Shown in pieces: positions 12,851 through 23,659 of a stretch of 64,000 bases of DNA. Source of the DNA: Camarhynchus parvulus (lineage: Eukaryota; Chordata; Aves; Passeriformes; Thraupidae); NCBI RefSeq assembly GCF_901933205.1, contig NC_044590.1, forward strand, positions 10,691,501 through 10,755,500, read 5' to 3'. The first letter of the stretch is position 1. Each line of letters opens with the position of its first letter. Below the pieces are notes generated by a model. It was given only the letters and a program-made list of their open reading frames with translations, did no database searches and had not been told where the DNA came from. Both the position numbers and the translations under genes were made by a program.

Positions 12851-13234
12851 TGTGACCGTGTTCACAGGGGTCTGAGGATGAGGGAAGAGATGAGGATCTG
12901 ACTCCATGTTTCAGAAGGCTGATTTATTATTTTATGATATATATTACATTAAAACTATACTAAAAGAATAGAAGAAAGGATTTCATCAGAAGGCTAGCTA
13001 AGAATAGAATAGGAAGGAATGATAACAAAGGTTTATGGCTCTGGCTCTGTGTCCGAGCCAGCTGACTGTGATTGGCCATTAATTAGAAACAACCAACATG
13101 GGCCAATCACAGATGCACCTGTTGCATTCCACAGCAGCAGATAATCAATGTTTACATTTTGTTCCTGAGGCCTCTCAGCTTCTCAGGAGGAAAAATCCTA
13201 AGGAAAGGATTTTTCATAAAAGACACCTGTGACA
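12851..13234 (-). mobile_element. Solo LTR, family A copy 3, perfect TSD
   Basis: The element is 384 bp. On the minus strand it runs from TGTCACAGGTGTC to GGTCACA. The exact 6-bp repeat ATCTTC flanks it (12845-12850 and 13235-13240), so the boundaries are secure. It shares the AATAAA signal, the CCAAT boxes and the TGCATTCCACAGCAGCAGAT block with the other family A copies. The hairpin region is degraded to the short GGCTC/GAGCC arms. No gag, pol or env sequence is nearby, so it is solo. Confidence 0.93.
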
Positions 13235-13975
13235 ATCTTCAGCATCAAATTTGAGGCTTTTACCCCGAGCTGGCAGCCAGGCCATCACTATCCTTTGGCC
13301 TTTGATATCAAGCTGATGTGAGGAAAAATCTTCCTCTGTGTGCTTAAGAGTCCCCAGGAGAGCTGCCTTACACTGTGATTCCCATTGCTGCGTGAATAGG
13401 GCCAGGAGCAGAGAACAAAACCCTCCTGCAGCTCTCCTGGGCACGTGCAGGGGACATTGCACTCCTCCAGATGGAGGAGGCAAACATAAATACCTGTTTG
13501 TGCCAAAGGAGTTACGTGCTGCTCATGCACATCATCGGGGCTGTGTGTGGGAGTGGGGAAATAGATCTGTGAGTGAGAGCTCTGGGAAGGAACGCTGAAA
13601 TGATTCTGCATGTGTGTTCAGGTGCCTGGGGGCTGCTCCACTGGAATTCAAATGCGGTTAAAATAAGATTTGTAAACGGGAGGTGTCTCTTTAGAGGGCA
13701 GTGATCACAGCTTTTGTTTGGCACTTAGACACAGAGTCCTGCCCAGAAATGGGGATAAGTTATCCTGCAAATTTCAGAGACATCAGTGCTTCCTTAAAGA
13801 AATGTTTTGCACTCAAATTGCCCTGAGTTGCAGGGGGGCTCTTAACTGCACCTCCCCAGGATGAATCCTTTGGTCCAGAAGGGCCCAAAAATCCTGGTTT
13901 GGTACAAGTTGTGTGAGACAGACTCGATATCAGTGTGAGAGTTTTCCTTGATGGGGCTCGTGTTGGGACTTGTGT
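13235..13975. other. Unique sequence, no gene seen
   Basis: No recognised repeat or exon between the LTR and the minisatellite. Confidence 0.5.
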
Positions 13976-14417
13976 GTGTTTCTGTGGCACAGAGCATGGT
14001 CTGGGGGTGTTTCTGTGATACACAGAGCAGGGTCTGGGTGTTTCTGTGGCACCGAGCAGGGTCTGGGGGTGTTTCTGTGATACACACAGCAGGGTTTGGG
14101 TGTTTCTGTGGCACACAGCAGGGTTTGAGTGTTTCTGTGACACAGAGCAGGGTCTGGGGGTGTTTCTGTGGTACACAGAGCAGGGTCTGGGTGTTTCTGT
14201 GGCACAGAGCAGGGCCTGGGGGTGTTTCTGTGACATAGAACAGGGTCTGGGGGTGTTTCTGTGGCACAGAGCAGGGTTTGGGGGTGTTTCTGTGGCACCG
14301 AGCAGGGTCTGGGGGTGTTTCTGTGACACAGAGCAGGGTCTGGATGTTTCTGTGATACACAGAGCAGGGTTTGGGTGTTTCTGTGGCACACAACAGGGTC
14401 TGGGTGTTGCTGTGGTG
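13976..14417. repeat. 31-bp minisatellite, about 15 copies
   Basis: The core TTTCTGTGGCACAGAGCAGG followed by GTCTGGG(GG)TG recurs about 15 times with a mean period near 31 bp. Copies vary by GTGGCAC / GTGATACAC / GTGACAC and by three to five Gs. Because 31 is not a multiple of three and the unit lacks stops, long frames are open in several phases on both strands (up to about 209 codons, peptides such as PQKHPQTLLC). They are not genes. The plus strand is G-rich with repeated G3-G5 runs. There are no unique spacers, so this is not a CRISPR array. Confidence 0.95.
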
Positions 14418-15286
14418 GGAGATCAGGTGCAGCTATCCTCTGCTGAGGGGTCACAACTTGTGCTGCTGGCGTGGGACACCTGGGGATGCTGCTCCTGCTC
14501 TGGAGGCAGTGGATGTAGGCAAGTTCAGAAGACAGAAAGTGCTTCACCATCCATTATTTAATCTTTGGCGGGGAGTAGAAACCTCATGTGCTTATGTGCT
14601 TTTTATGAGCTGCTCTTTTGCTTTGAAGATGGGAACCTGAGTGAACTGCCTCGTGAAAGCCCCGTGGGGAGTGCTCCTTCCTCAGGCACTCACCTCGCTT
14701 TGGGGAGGAGGAGAAGAAGATGATGATGATGATGATGGAGACCTGGAGCTGTGCCCCGGGCTGGGCAGCCAGCAGCACCAGCCTGTGGTGACAATGGGCA
14801 TCGCTGGCTCCCAGCTGCAGGAGGCGGCTGCAGCAGCTCCAGCGATGCTCTCTGGGCCTGAGCAAGGGATGTGAGTGTGAACCAGCACCTCTGTGAGGTG
14901 TCAGCACACCTGACTGTGTAAAGGCAATCCTTTGGACTAGATGATGACTATTTAGATGATGATATTTTCATCTACATAAATCATTTTCCTTGTTTTGGAA
15001 ATATTTTTGTTATTCAAGATTGTAACTTTCAAGATGTATTTTTTGAAGGTGTAAAAATTGATATCATCATTTGTATCACAGAAATACAAAGACAATCCCT
15101 TAAAACCATCCATTCCTTCGTTTCAATTTTGTATTTTTGAATTTTCAAGAGCTAACTCTAACGTTAAAATAACTTTTAAATACTCTGTCTTCACACAATT
15201 TTGTTATTTCTCCATTTCTAAGCTTCAAAATGATATTTAAGGAAGAGTCATTTACAGAGCTACTTCACAGTTTGCAAATTAGCATC
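14418..15286. other. Unique sequence with short GAT run
   Basis: A short (GAT)n run lies at about 14716-14737 and makes a D-rich frame that I do not consider coding. The part 14930-15240 is AT-rich and free of repeats. Confidence 0.5.
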
Positions 15287-15612
15287 GGAAAGGGAAAGGG
15301 AAAGGGAAAGGGGAAGGGGAAGGGAAGGGAAGGGGAAGGGGAAGGGAAGGGAAGGGAAGGGAAGGGAAGGGAAGGGAAGGGAAGGGAAGGGAAGGGAAGG
15401 GAAGGGAAGGGAAAGGAAGGGAAGGAAAGGAAAGAAGGAAGGGAAGGAAAGGGAAGGGAAGGGAAGGAAAGGAAAGGAAAGGAAAGGAAAGGAAAGGAAA
15501 GGAAAGGAAAGGAAAGGAAAGGAAAGGAAAGGAAAGGAAAGGAAAGGAAAGGAAAGGAAAGGAAAGGAAAGGAAAGGAAAGGAAAGGAAAGGAAAGGAAA
15601 GGAAAGGAAAGG
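15287..15612. repeat. 326-bp pure purine tract (GGGAA/GGAAA)n
   Basis: Every base of the plus strand from 15287 to 15612 is A or G. The order is AAAGGG hexamers, then GGGAA pentamers (to about 15418), a mixed AAGG zone, then about 29 near-perfect GGAAA pentamers (about 15466-15612). Mirror symmetry and purine purity favour triplex (H-DNA), and the G3 runs with A2 spacers fit the G-quadruplex motif. Open frames over it (139 codons plus, 120 minus) are repeat by-products. Confidence 0.97.
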
Positions 15613-16575
15613 TGTGAAACACAGTGAGCAGAGACAGGAGTGTGTGTGACCTGACTCTTCCCCTGATTAGCTCACAGGCTGTTGGTAGTTGGCTTCCTAC
15701 TCTGGTGTAATCCTCATAAAAAATAAACTTGGCTGTTTTCCACCAGGACTGGGGGGGTTGCTTTTTTGTATTTCTTTATCCTGGGGCTTCCTACATCTCC
15801 CTTCTAGTCTGCACAGAAGGGGGTGGTGAATGTAGAGATGAAACACAAGCAGCCAGGAGCACCCACTTATTGATGTTTCCTGCATTGTCTGCCCAAGACA
15901 GGTGGGCTCTGAGGCTGGGGCAGGAGGTGAGGTTCCTTTTTGATGGATTCAAATAAGAAAGCATCTTTTAAGATAAATTCCTCCTTTTGTTGCTCACTTG
16001 CTCATTTCTAAACTGTGTTCTATTACCACATGGGGTGTATTATTTCTGTTTTTCCACTTCAAGGAGGACTCAGATTCTTCCTGCTTTTTTTCCTAGCATC
16101 ATGCTGGGCTTTTAAGAGAGTGAGGGACTCCTTGGTGACTCCTTCCCTTCTCCACCCAGTGTGACCTGCTCCTGTCTACAGCAGGGCCGGGCTGCAGCTG
16201 GTGGGAGGATAGGAGGGGAAACCCCTCTTTATTTATGTTTGAAGGTTAGAAATACCAAGGTTGGAGATGGTCATGAAAAATGCATGCCCCTCATGTGGGA
16301 GCTGGCCTACATTTCCCACCAAATGCCTCCTGGCCAATGTTTTGAAGATATACCCCGTGTTTTGAGTTGTTTTTCTGTTGTTTCTCTGCTGTCTCTCTGC
16401 TGTCTGCACGGATACATTTGGATGATCTCATTCTCCCTGCACCATGTAATATTCCTTTGAGGTGGAGCTGGGGATGGATGCTCTGTGCTGTCAGTGGTGT
16501 GTTTGGAATGTGGCCACCTCAGCAGCACCGTGGTGTCCCCAAATTCCATGGAAACTCCTCTGCAGGAGGGAGTTC
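15613..16575. other. Unique sequence, no gene seen
   Basis: No recognised exon or repeat. The last six bases, GAGTTC (16570-16575), are the left target-site duplication of the next element. Confidence 0.5.
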
Positions 16576-16858
16576 TGTGGCGGGATAGCAGGTAAGATAA
16601 TAAAGATAGTGCAGAACGTAATCTCACACCTGAGGAGCTGCTGCTGTACTAATCCCCAAAGATTAGGAACAGGCCTGCCTTTAATAGGCCACAGCTGCGT
16701 CCAGCAAGGATGAGAGCTACAAAAGAGTGGGCTAGCTGGGTGAGGAGAGAGCTGGAGTTTGTTGGCTGTGCTGTGAGGGAGAAGGAGTCAGTGCTGTGAG
16801 GAACTACCCATGAGAAATCATCAGGAAGGTATGGGAGCTTTGCAATAAGATGGCAACA
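16576..16858 (+). mobile_element. Solo LTR, family B copy 1, perfect TSD
   Basis: A 283-bp element begins TGTGGCGGGATAG and ends AAGATGGCAACA. It is flanked by exact GAGTTC copies at 16570-16575 and 16859-16864. A second copy lies at 59587-59870, very similar along its whole length including the block ATTAGGAACAGGCCTGCC. TG...CA ends plus a 6-bp duplication point to a short LTR of class II-like integration. Orientation is provisional: AATAAG at 16844-16849 lies 9 bp from the right end and is present in both copies, while AATAAA at 16598 is not shared. A short non-autonomous (TRIM-like) LTR element is an alternative. Confidence 0.85.
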
Positions 16859-17901
16859 GAGTTCAGCTCTGGTGAGAGCACAGTATACAGGCTGTGCTGG
16901 TGGAGGATTCCTCTTGCTGCCACAGGGGCTGGATAAACACGGGGAGGGGACACTGAACTCATCATCAATTCATTTCTGTGTCTAGGAAATGCTGGTTCCC
17001 AAGCTGTGTGGCATTAGCAGTGGTGCAGCCCCACAGGGGGCTGCCCAAACTGCAGAACAGCGAGGTTTTTGTGTGTGTGGGCTTTCTATAAATAGAATCA
17101 TACAAAAAGAGGCTGGCAGGCTGCTCCCCTGTGCATTTTGTACCTGTTGCCTTCGTCTCCCTGCTCATGCTGTGACTCTCAGAGTCTGTCCCCTCCATTC
17201 TGCATCTTGCATCCTTCATGCTTTTCCCAACATATCCCATTTCCCTTTGCCAGGAACTGCTGCTGCACACAGCTCAGGTACTGGGTTGCCCTTGCAAGGA
17301 GGGATGTGCACAAACAGGATCACCACAAATTTAAGTTGGAAGGGTCCTTTGGCAGTCAAATGGTGCCAGGATGTGCTTGCTCTGGCTGTCCTGCTCAGGC
17401 TCCTCCTGAGCTCCCTGTCATCTCTGCTTTAGGTGGTGGTGCAGACAAGGACACTAATAACTTAAGTAATTACTCATGTCCAAATCAATTTGCTGCCCTG
17501 TCGGCTCCATTTCCTCTTTGGAGCCAATATCAGCATTGATTCCTAAGTCACCCTTCACGTCCCCAGTACTGAGTACAGACTTCCAGTGACTTCTCTAACA
17601 CAGTCTGAAGGAAGACTCTGCCTTCAATGGAACTTGGTTTCTAATTTTTGTAGTGGTTTAAACGCCTTTATGTGGGTGAAAATTATTCTTCTGGTAGATC
17701 AGGGTGATCTGGTAAAAAGGCAGTCTGAATTCAACACTTTTGCTTAAAGTAACAACACACTGAAGTTTCTCCAACCTTCACCCACAGCTTGGAAATAAAT
17801 GGGAGTTTTTGTCACCTTTAAAGTGCAAAAAGCTGGATTACCATCCAAACTGTCTGCTGGGTGAGGGGCTGCCTGGTCCTCAATATCCATCCAGCTCCAT
17901 G
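16859..17901. other. Unique sequence, no gene seen
   Basis: No exon recognised. 17318-17350 (AAATTTAAGTTGGAAGGGTC) is slightly CR1-like but lacks the following CR1 blocks, so it is not called. Confidence 0.45.
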
Positions 17902-18064
17902 GAATCAGAATGGTTTTGGTGAAAGGAACCTTAAAGTTCATCCAGTGCCACCCCTGCCACGGCAGGGGCACTTCCACTGTCCCAGGTTTCTCCAAGCCCT
18001 GTCCAGCCTGGCCTTGGGCACTGCCAGGGATCCAGGGGCAGCCACAATCCTCTCGTCCTGTGGG
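17902..18064 (-). mobile_element. CR1 LINE fragment with internal gap, minus strand
   Basis: Begins GAATCAGAATGGTTTTGG, the end of a minus-strand CR1 tail, then shows AGGAACCTTAAAGTTCATCC and CCTTGGGCACTGCCAGGGAT. After GCAGCCACAA it jumps to TCTCGTCCTGT, which in complete copies lies roughly 100 bp further into the element. An internal deletion is therefore likely. Confidence 0.82.
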
Positions 18065-21000
18065 ATGCAGAAGAACCAATGTGTGCAGAGATCAGGGCAG
18101 TGCTGAATCTTTAGTTCTCAAATATTCAATTTTCAGGAGCCATTTGTACCTGTGTGCTCTCTTTTGGCTCAGGTCTGGCTGCCCTGGCTGATGTGGTGGA
18201 TGAACACACCCTGTGCCCACCTGTGCAGGTTAATTTTCTTGTCCTGGGAGCTGATTTATGTTCTGCCTACAAAGAATTCTTTATTGGACATGTAGCTCTT
18301 AAAAAGGGATGCTTTGAAAGTAATCAGATATTTTAAACTAGAAAATTATGTGTGAAATTCTCACCATCTATATTAAAATCTTAATTTAATGTATTTAAAA
18401 GAGTTCCAATAAATGAAAATGCTCAAGCAAGACGTTTACTGCTGAAGTTTTCTGATTCTTTAACCTGCTGAAAGGATGGATGGAACCTGCCTAAACACTT
18501 GCAATGACCTTGCTGAAGAGCTGCCTCCACTTTAAAAGCTGGTGTTTTCAGGAATTACAGAAAGAAAACTTTGTTTAAAGCAGTTACATCCAGGAAGAAA
18601 TCTCAAAAATTAATTAGAATTTGGTGAGAATAAAACACAGAAGTTCAGGAAAGTGGTTTTCTTTCTGCTGCCTCAGATGTTATCTTCTTGAACCTGAGTT
18701 TCATTCAATTAGCTGTAACATCTCCAAGGTTTTGGCCCCAGTTATTGTAAACAAAAAATTCAATTTTATTGATCACGTGTAGTTCTTCTTTTGTGTTGTA
18801 AATCAGATTGAAATGCAAAACATGTTTTAATAAAAATATTTCTGTTGCCTAGCACACACAAAGAACTTGTAATTGGTAGAAAGCTGTTTGAAATGCTGAT
18901 TTGTGTATTTTTATTCAGTTCCAGTTGTCCAAGTACAGTTTGATACAAGTGGAAAATAAACTATCATTTAGTAAATAGTGAAGGGATCACTTAACATTGT
19001 TTAACATGGCAAAAAATTGGAAAAAACCAGACTGTGAATGAATGCAGGTATCTGAATTTGCCTAAATGCATACAGATGAGGTAGTGAATTGAAAGCTAAG
19101 GCTAAATTTAATTGCAGTTCATATTTTGATGGTTCCCCACTGATAAGAATAAAACTTTCTGCTCAGCAGCCACTCAAGAGTACAAACAGAAATGGGATTG
19201 AGACCAGTGATTTTTGCTGATTTGAAACACTTCTATGTAAATCAACCCAACCCTGATAGGGAGAGAATGAAAAGACTTCCCCAACATTGGTACAAACCCC
19301 TGACTGCAGCAGCCCTGGGGCAGGATGGAGCTGCTGTGGTCCCTGGTATCCAGAGCTGGAACTGTCATCTTTTCTCCCATTCCTGGAAAGAAAAGAAACA
19401 GAAAATAGTTTCCAGCCTTTCTCAGGACAAACTGTGATAAACAGCAACTAATCAAATGGGGTGTGATAGATGGCTGTTAAAGGAATAAAAACCTGCCCAC
19501 ACTGATTATAAACATTGCAGCTGCTTCCAAAATCACTCCCCAGGGCAGCTTCGTCAAACTTTAGCTGTGGAGGAAAAATAACTGTGGCCAGCAGAGCCAG
19601 TCTATTCAGTGATAAAACAGAACAACAGGGAAAAGTCAGTGTGGAAGGGCAGCCTTGGTGCCTCTCGTGGCTGTTGGCAAGGATGTTGTGCCCAAGTGAC
19701 CCTGAGTCATTGAGACAGGACTGCCCAGCTGGGTTTGAGCCTCACTGACTCTGCCTGGCTTTGGTTTTTCTCCTTCCTTGTGTCCTTCAGGTGATGACTG
19801 GCCAGAAGGTTCTGTGTAGGTACAGAACTGGGGGGAGAAGGAGCCGAGAGCTGGTCTAGCCCTCCCTGTGTGGTTCCTTTGGGGGTTCTCTCACTGATTC
19901 TGATGTGTAAATTTGGTGAAGCAGTGATCAGTTCTGCTGGGAGGCTAAAGGGTGACAGGGCATGTGTCAGCCTTGGCCGTGGAGCTCTGCCTGCTCCAGG
20001 TGTAGTCATGGGAACTCCCTCCCTCAGTGCCTCTCTCAACCAGAGGAGCACTGACAGCCCTTTTTGGGGGCATCCCCTCAGCAGCAAGGGCAAAGCCGGG
20101 ATGATGTCTGCCTTCCCATCTCCTTTCCCTCCCACAGAAAAGGAGCTGGGATATTTTGGTCTTCACTGCCCAAAACACCAAGAGAAGGGTGGAACTGATC
20201 TTGCTCTCACCTTCCTCCCTCCTTTCCTCTTCAGGAATTGCTTTTGGAGGCTCCTCCTTCTGCCTTAACAATTTAACTCCAGTAGAATTCTATCCCTAAA
20301 CCATTGTTCTCATGAAATGCTATGCTTAATAAAATGTGTGGCACATCAATAATTTAGGTGCTTGTGACAAAACATAAAACTCTGTTAAATATATCATAAA
20401 CTTTGCCTGGTGTTCTTCATAATTAAAAATGGACGTAATGGCAAAGTATTGTAGGTATTAACTCTATTTCAGAGTCCTTGCATTTAAACCAGGGGCCATC
20501 AATTTTAAAATACTGTAAAAAGTATGGCAAGATTTTTCAATATGTCTGATATACTGTCCTATCTATTTAAATTATTAACATGCAATGCAACCAACAGGAA
20601 TCTAAATTCTTCCCAGCATAAGCTCTAGGCAATCACTCCAAGAGGAGCTCAGTGAGCTGTGGGGGAGTGGAGATAAACCCCAGCAGGGGCATAATCCCTT
20701 CCTCTGGGCTCAGGTCTCCTCTGCCTGCTCCACAAGGGGCCATTCTCACCTGTGCCAACCCCAATTCCTGCCTGCCTTGCCCTCCACGCTGCATTTCACA
20801 CTGGATTGCATCCCCAGAGCCAGACTGCAGCCTTATCTCTGCAGTGGGATCCTGGGCATCCCAGCAGGGAGCTCAGGGCAGAGCTTTGGGATTGCTACAG
20901 GGTGGCTGAGAGCAGAAACCAGAGTGGCTTTAGCATGGGAGGAGAAAATCAACCTGCAAGTGTCTGAAATTAGTGATTCACTGAGAGCAAAGCTGGGGGA

Positions 21001-21420
21001 GCTCTGATGGATGGACAGGTTGGGAAGAGAAGTATAAAGAGGAGAAAGGAGAGATAAGGGCCAAAACCATGGACCTGCTACCAGACCTTGAGTCAGACAG
21101 ATCACTCCACGGCTGGAGATCTGGGGCCATCCCAAATTCTCACTCTGTATTAGCAGTTGCTCAGCTAAAATTTTGTTTTCAGGGCAATACTTGTCCCAAA
21201 GTCATGAATGAAGGGAGCTCTGCTGATGCAGAGCAGAAATTTGGGGTCCTTGGGCAGTGCAATACAAAGGCATGGCTCACGTTTTTCAGGGAATACAGCT
21301 CCCTGGGGGATAGCAGCACAAGGTAAAGGCTTGACATAGCCCCAGTATTTTTCATACCCATACACAGGGCTGAAATAAATAGATCAATTTTTTTTTTGTG
21401 CTTACTCCAGACTCTGTCCC
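18065..21420. other. Unique sequence, 3.4 kb, AT-rich segments
   Basis: No exon or named repeat. 18280-19160 and 20280-20600 are AT-rich and free of simple repeats, a composition seen in avian conserved noncoding elements, though this cannot be tested here. Frames of up to 142 codons near 19.7-20.3 kb overlap on both strands with no protein signature. Confidence 0.45.
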
Positions 21421-21817
21421 TGTGACAGTGGTCACTGGGGTTTTCAGATGAGGGAAGAGACCAGAATGTTGACTCCATGTTCAGAAGGCTTGATTTATTA
21501 TTTTATGATATATATATATATATATTACATTATAACTATGCTAAAAAGAAAAGAAGGAAAGGTTTCCTCAGAAGGCTAAGCTAAGAATAGAATAGGCAAG
21601 AATGATAACAAAAGCAGCTGGCTCAGACAGAGAGCGAGAGCCAGCTCTGCCGTGACTGGTCACTGAATCAAAACATCCACACGAGACCAATCACAGATGC
21701 ACCTGTTGCATTCCACAGCAGCAGATAATCATTGTTTACATTCTGTTTCTGAGGCCTCTCAGCTTCTCAGAAGGGAAAATCCTAGAGAAAAGGATTTTCA
21801 CAAAAGATGTCTGCGAC
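21421..21817 (-). mobile_element. Solo LTR, family A copy 4
   Basis: About 397 bp, the most diverged of the four family A copies. It starts TGTGACAGTGGTCAC on the plus strand and ends at CAAAAGATGTCTGCGAC, where the final A seems lost. Imperfect ACTCTGTCCC / ACTCTGCCCT repeats overlap the two ends (21411 and 21816), so the true TSD is blurred. A (TA)n expansion at about 21508-21525 makes it longer than its sisters. The hairpin is retained as AGCTGGCTC ... GAGCCAGCT. Minus orientation follows from TTTATT, the complement of AATAAA. No viral internal region is present. Confidence 0.88.
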
Positions 21818-22903
21818 TCTGCCCTACTGCTGTGGTTGTGTCTTTGTTTGGGACAAAAGGAGTGAAATGAATAGGTAGCATTGTGTCTTCCTCACCAGCA
21901 TCTCTCCAGGAGTCCTGGCTGTGGGAAAAGCTTATTTTAAAGCAATGGAGTTGATGTGGAGTGAGGAAGAGATGCATCATGAAGTCCCAGAAAGCAGGAA
22001 AATGTTCCATGCTGGGAATTGCACTTTGTTTGTAAAAGTGAACAGATTGAGCAGTGGGGGAAAAAGAATAGAGCATCAATTCACTTTAGTTGGGTGTGCT
22101 GGTCCTGGATGTGCTGTTTCTGGAGGCTGTGTCTCAGTACAGCACTCGGGGTACCTGGCCAGCTGATTAATATTTCCTCAGGGGGTGAATTTATTCCTGG
22201 CCTGGCACAAGTGGATGATGGGTTCATGTCTTTGGTCCTGAGATTTACAGCTCTGTGCCATTAAGGAAACTGCAGTTTTGTGGGTTTGGGTCTGGATTGA
22301 TGCTGCTGCTGTCCAGAGCAGCAGGGGGATCCCAATTCCCTTCCCTTTTTCTGCTCCTGCCCTGATCCTGTGTCTAACCCAGCTGTGTGAGAGCTCCTGT
22401 GCTGTATCAACACCCCTTCTATTCCTCTGCAGGCAAGAGCTGCAGGTGATATTTCAGAGAAATCAATGCAAAGGGAAAACTGGCAGCTTTCACTCTGCAT
22501 GAAATGACAAATGGCCCAAAGATTTTTTTGAGGGGGAGGCTGTTGTTGTTGGAAAACACCAGTGTGCTGTTTTTCTTTGTAAATGGACTCATTGTTGTGG
22601 CTGTTATGGGAGTGTATTTTACTTTCTGTTTAGTGCCATTGTCATTATACACCAGGATGGATCTCTCTACACAGCAGAGCACATAACAAAGAATTAATCC
22701 TCCTGTTCACAGGGTCACTAATAGTGATGAGTGAGGGACTTCTCTACAAGATGGTTCTTTTTCCTTGAAGAATAATAAAAACTGATAAAGAATAATAGGA
22801 AAACAGGACAAAGAGCATCCTCCTGACATGCAGTGTATGGGGGACACCTTTCTGGGCAGGCAGTGCTTGGTGCAGGGGACAAAAATTCAGGAGGAGAGAA
22901 ATT
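21818..22903. other. Unique sequence, no gene seen
   Basis: No recognised exon or repeat between the LTR and the next CR1. Frames of 74-94 codons occur without motifs. Confidence 0.5.
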
Positions 22904-23195
22904 TTCATAGGATCATAGAACATCCTGAGCTGGAAGGACCCCCAGGATCACCCAGGGCAGCCCCAGCCCTGCACAGACACCCCAACAGCCCCACCCTGGC
23001 CATCCCTGGCAGCTCCTGGAGCTCTGGCAGCCTTGGGGCCGTGCCCATTCCCTGGGGAGCCTGGGCAGTGCCAGCACCTCTGGGGAAGAGCCTTTCCTGG
23101 TATCCAGCCTGACCCTCCCTGGCACAGCTCCAGCCATTCCTGGGGTCCTATCACTGGTAACCAGTGCAGAGATCAGTGCCTGCCCCTCTGCTGTT
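22904..23195 (-). mobile_element. CR1 LINE 3' part, minus strand
   Basis: Begins TTCATAGGATCATAGAACAT, a CR1 tail, followed by CTGAGCTGGAAGGACCCCCA and AGGATCACCCAGGGCAGCCC. It is a different CR1 subfamily from the copies at 30.1 and 34.8 kb. The 5' boundary is soft. A 147-codon minus frame across it is the usual CR1 3'-region by-product. Confidence 0.8.
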
Positions 23196-23659
23196 GGCAG
23201 TATTTTACCTGGTATCACCCCCTTGTCTGTGTGCCTGACCTTTCCCCAGAACCTCAGTGATGGATGTTTGTTGTGCTTTCTGAGCAGCCGCTTCTGGCCC
23301 TCAAATTCAACAGTTTCTTTTGGCTCTGGCCTCCAGTGTGCATTGCTGCAACTCAAACATCTTCATCCTCACTTCACCCTTAGCAGGAGTGGAGGATGAT
23401 CTGTCCATCTCCCTATCTGAGGCTGCAGCACTCCCAACATGAGGATTTACCCTAATTTACCTCTACAGCTTCTCTTCTTTAAACGGAATCCCAGCTCCTT
23501 TGTCTTTCCTCACAGTTTTCCTGTCCATCCTCATTTTTCCCAGCATTTTCTCAGCTCGGGTGGTGCTCACAGCGGCCCAGGATGGATCCTCAGTGCATAC
23601 AGATGTGTTCCTGCAGCCAGAGCTGCTCTCTGAGCATGTCTTCCACCTTGTGCACCTTG
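23196..23659. other. Unassigned, possibly more old LINE
   Basis: Sits between a CR1 3' end and a LINE reverse-transcriptase relic on the same strand. It may be decayed LINE sequence, but I see no motif that shows it. Confidence 0.3.

Noticed and set aside
13976..14417. CRISPR-like array
   Set aside because: Repeats are directly contiguous with no unique spacers, and the DNA is vertebrate.
13760..14561. Long frames of 171-209 codons on both strands
   Set aside because: They are open only because the 31-bp minisatellite lacks stops. Several phases give the same repetitive peptide.
15230..15649. K/E/G-rich frame of 139 codons and its F/S/L-rich complement
   Set aside because: Translation of a pure purine simple repeat.
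17316..17350. CR1-like AAGTTGGAAGGGTCCTTTGG
   Set aside because: Isolated short similarity without tail or following blocks.
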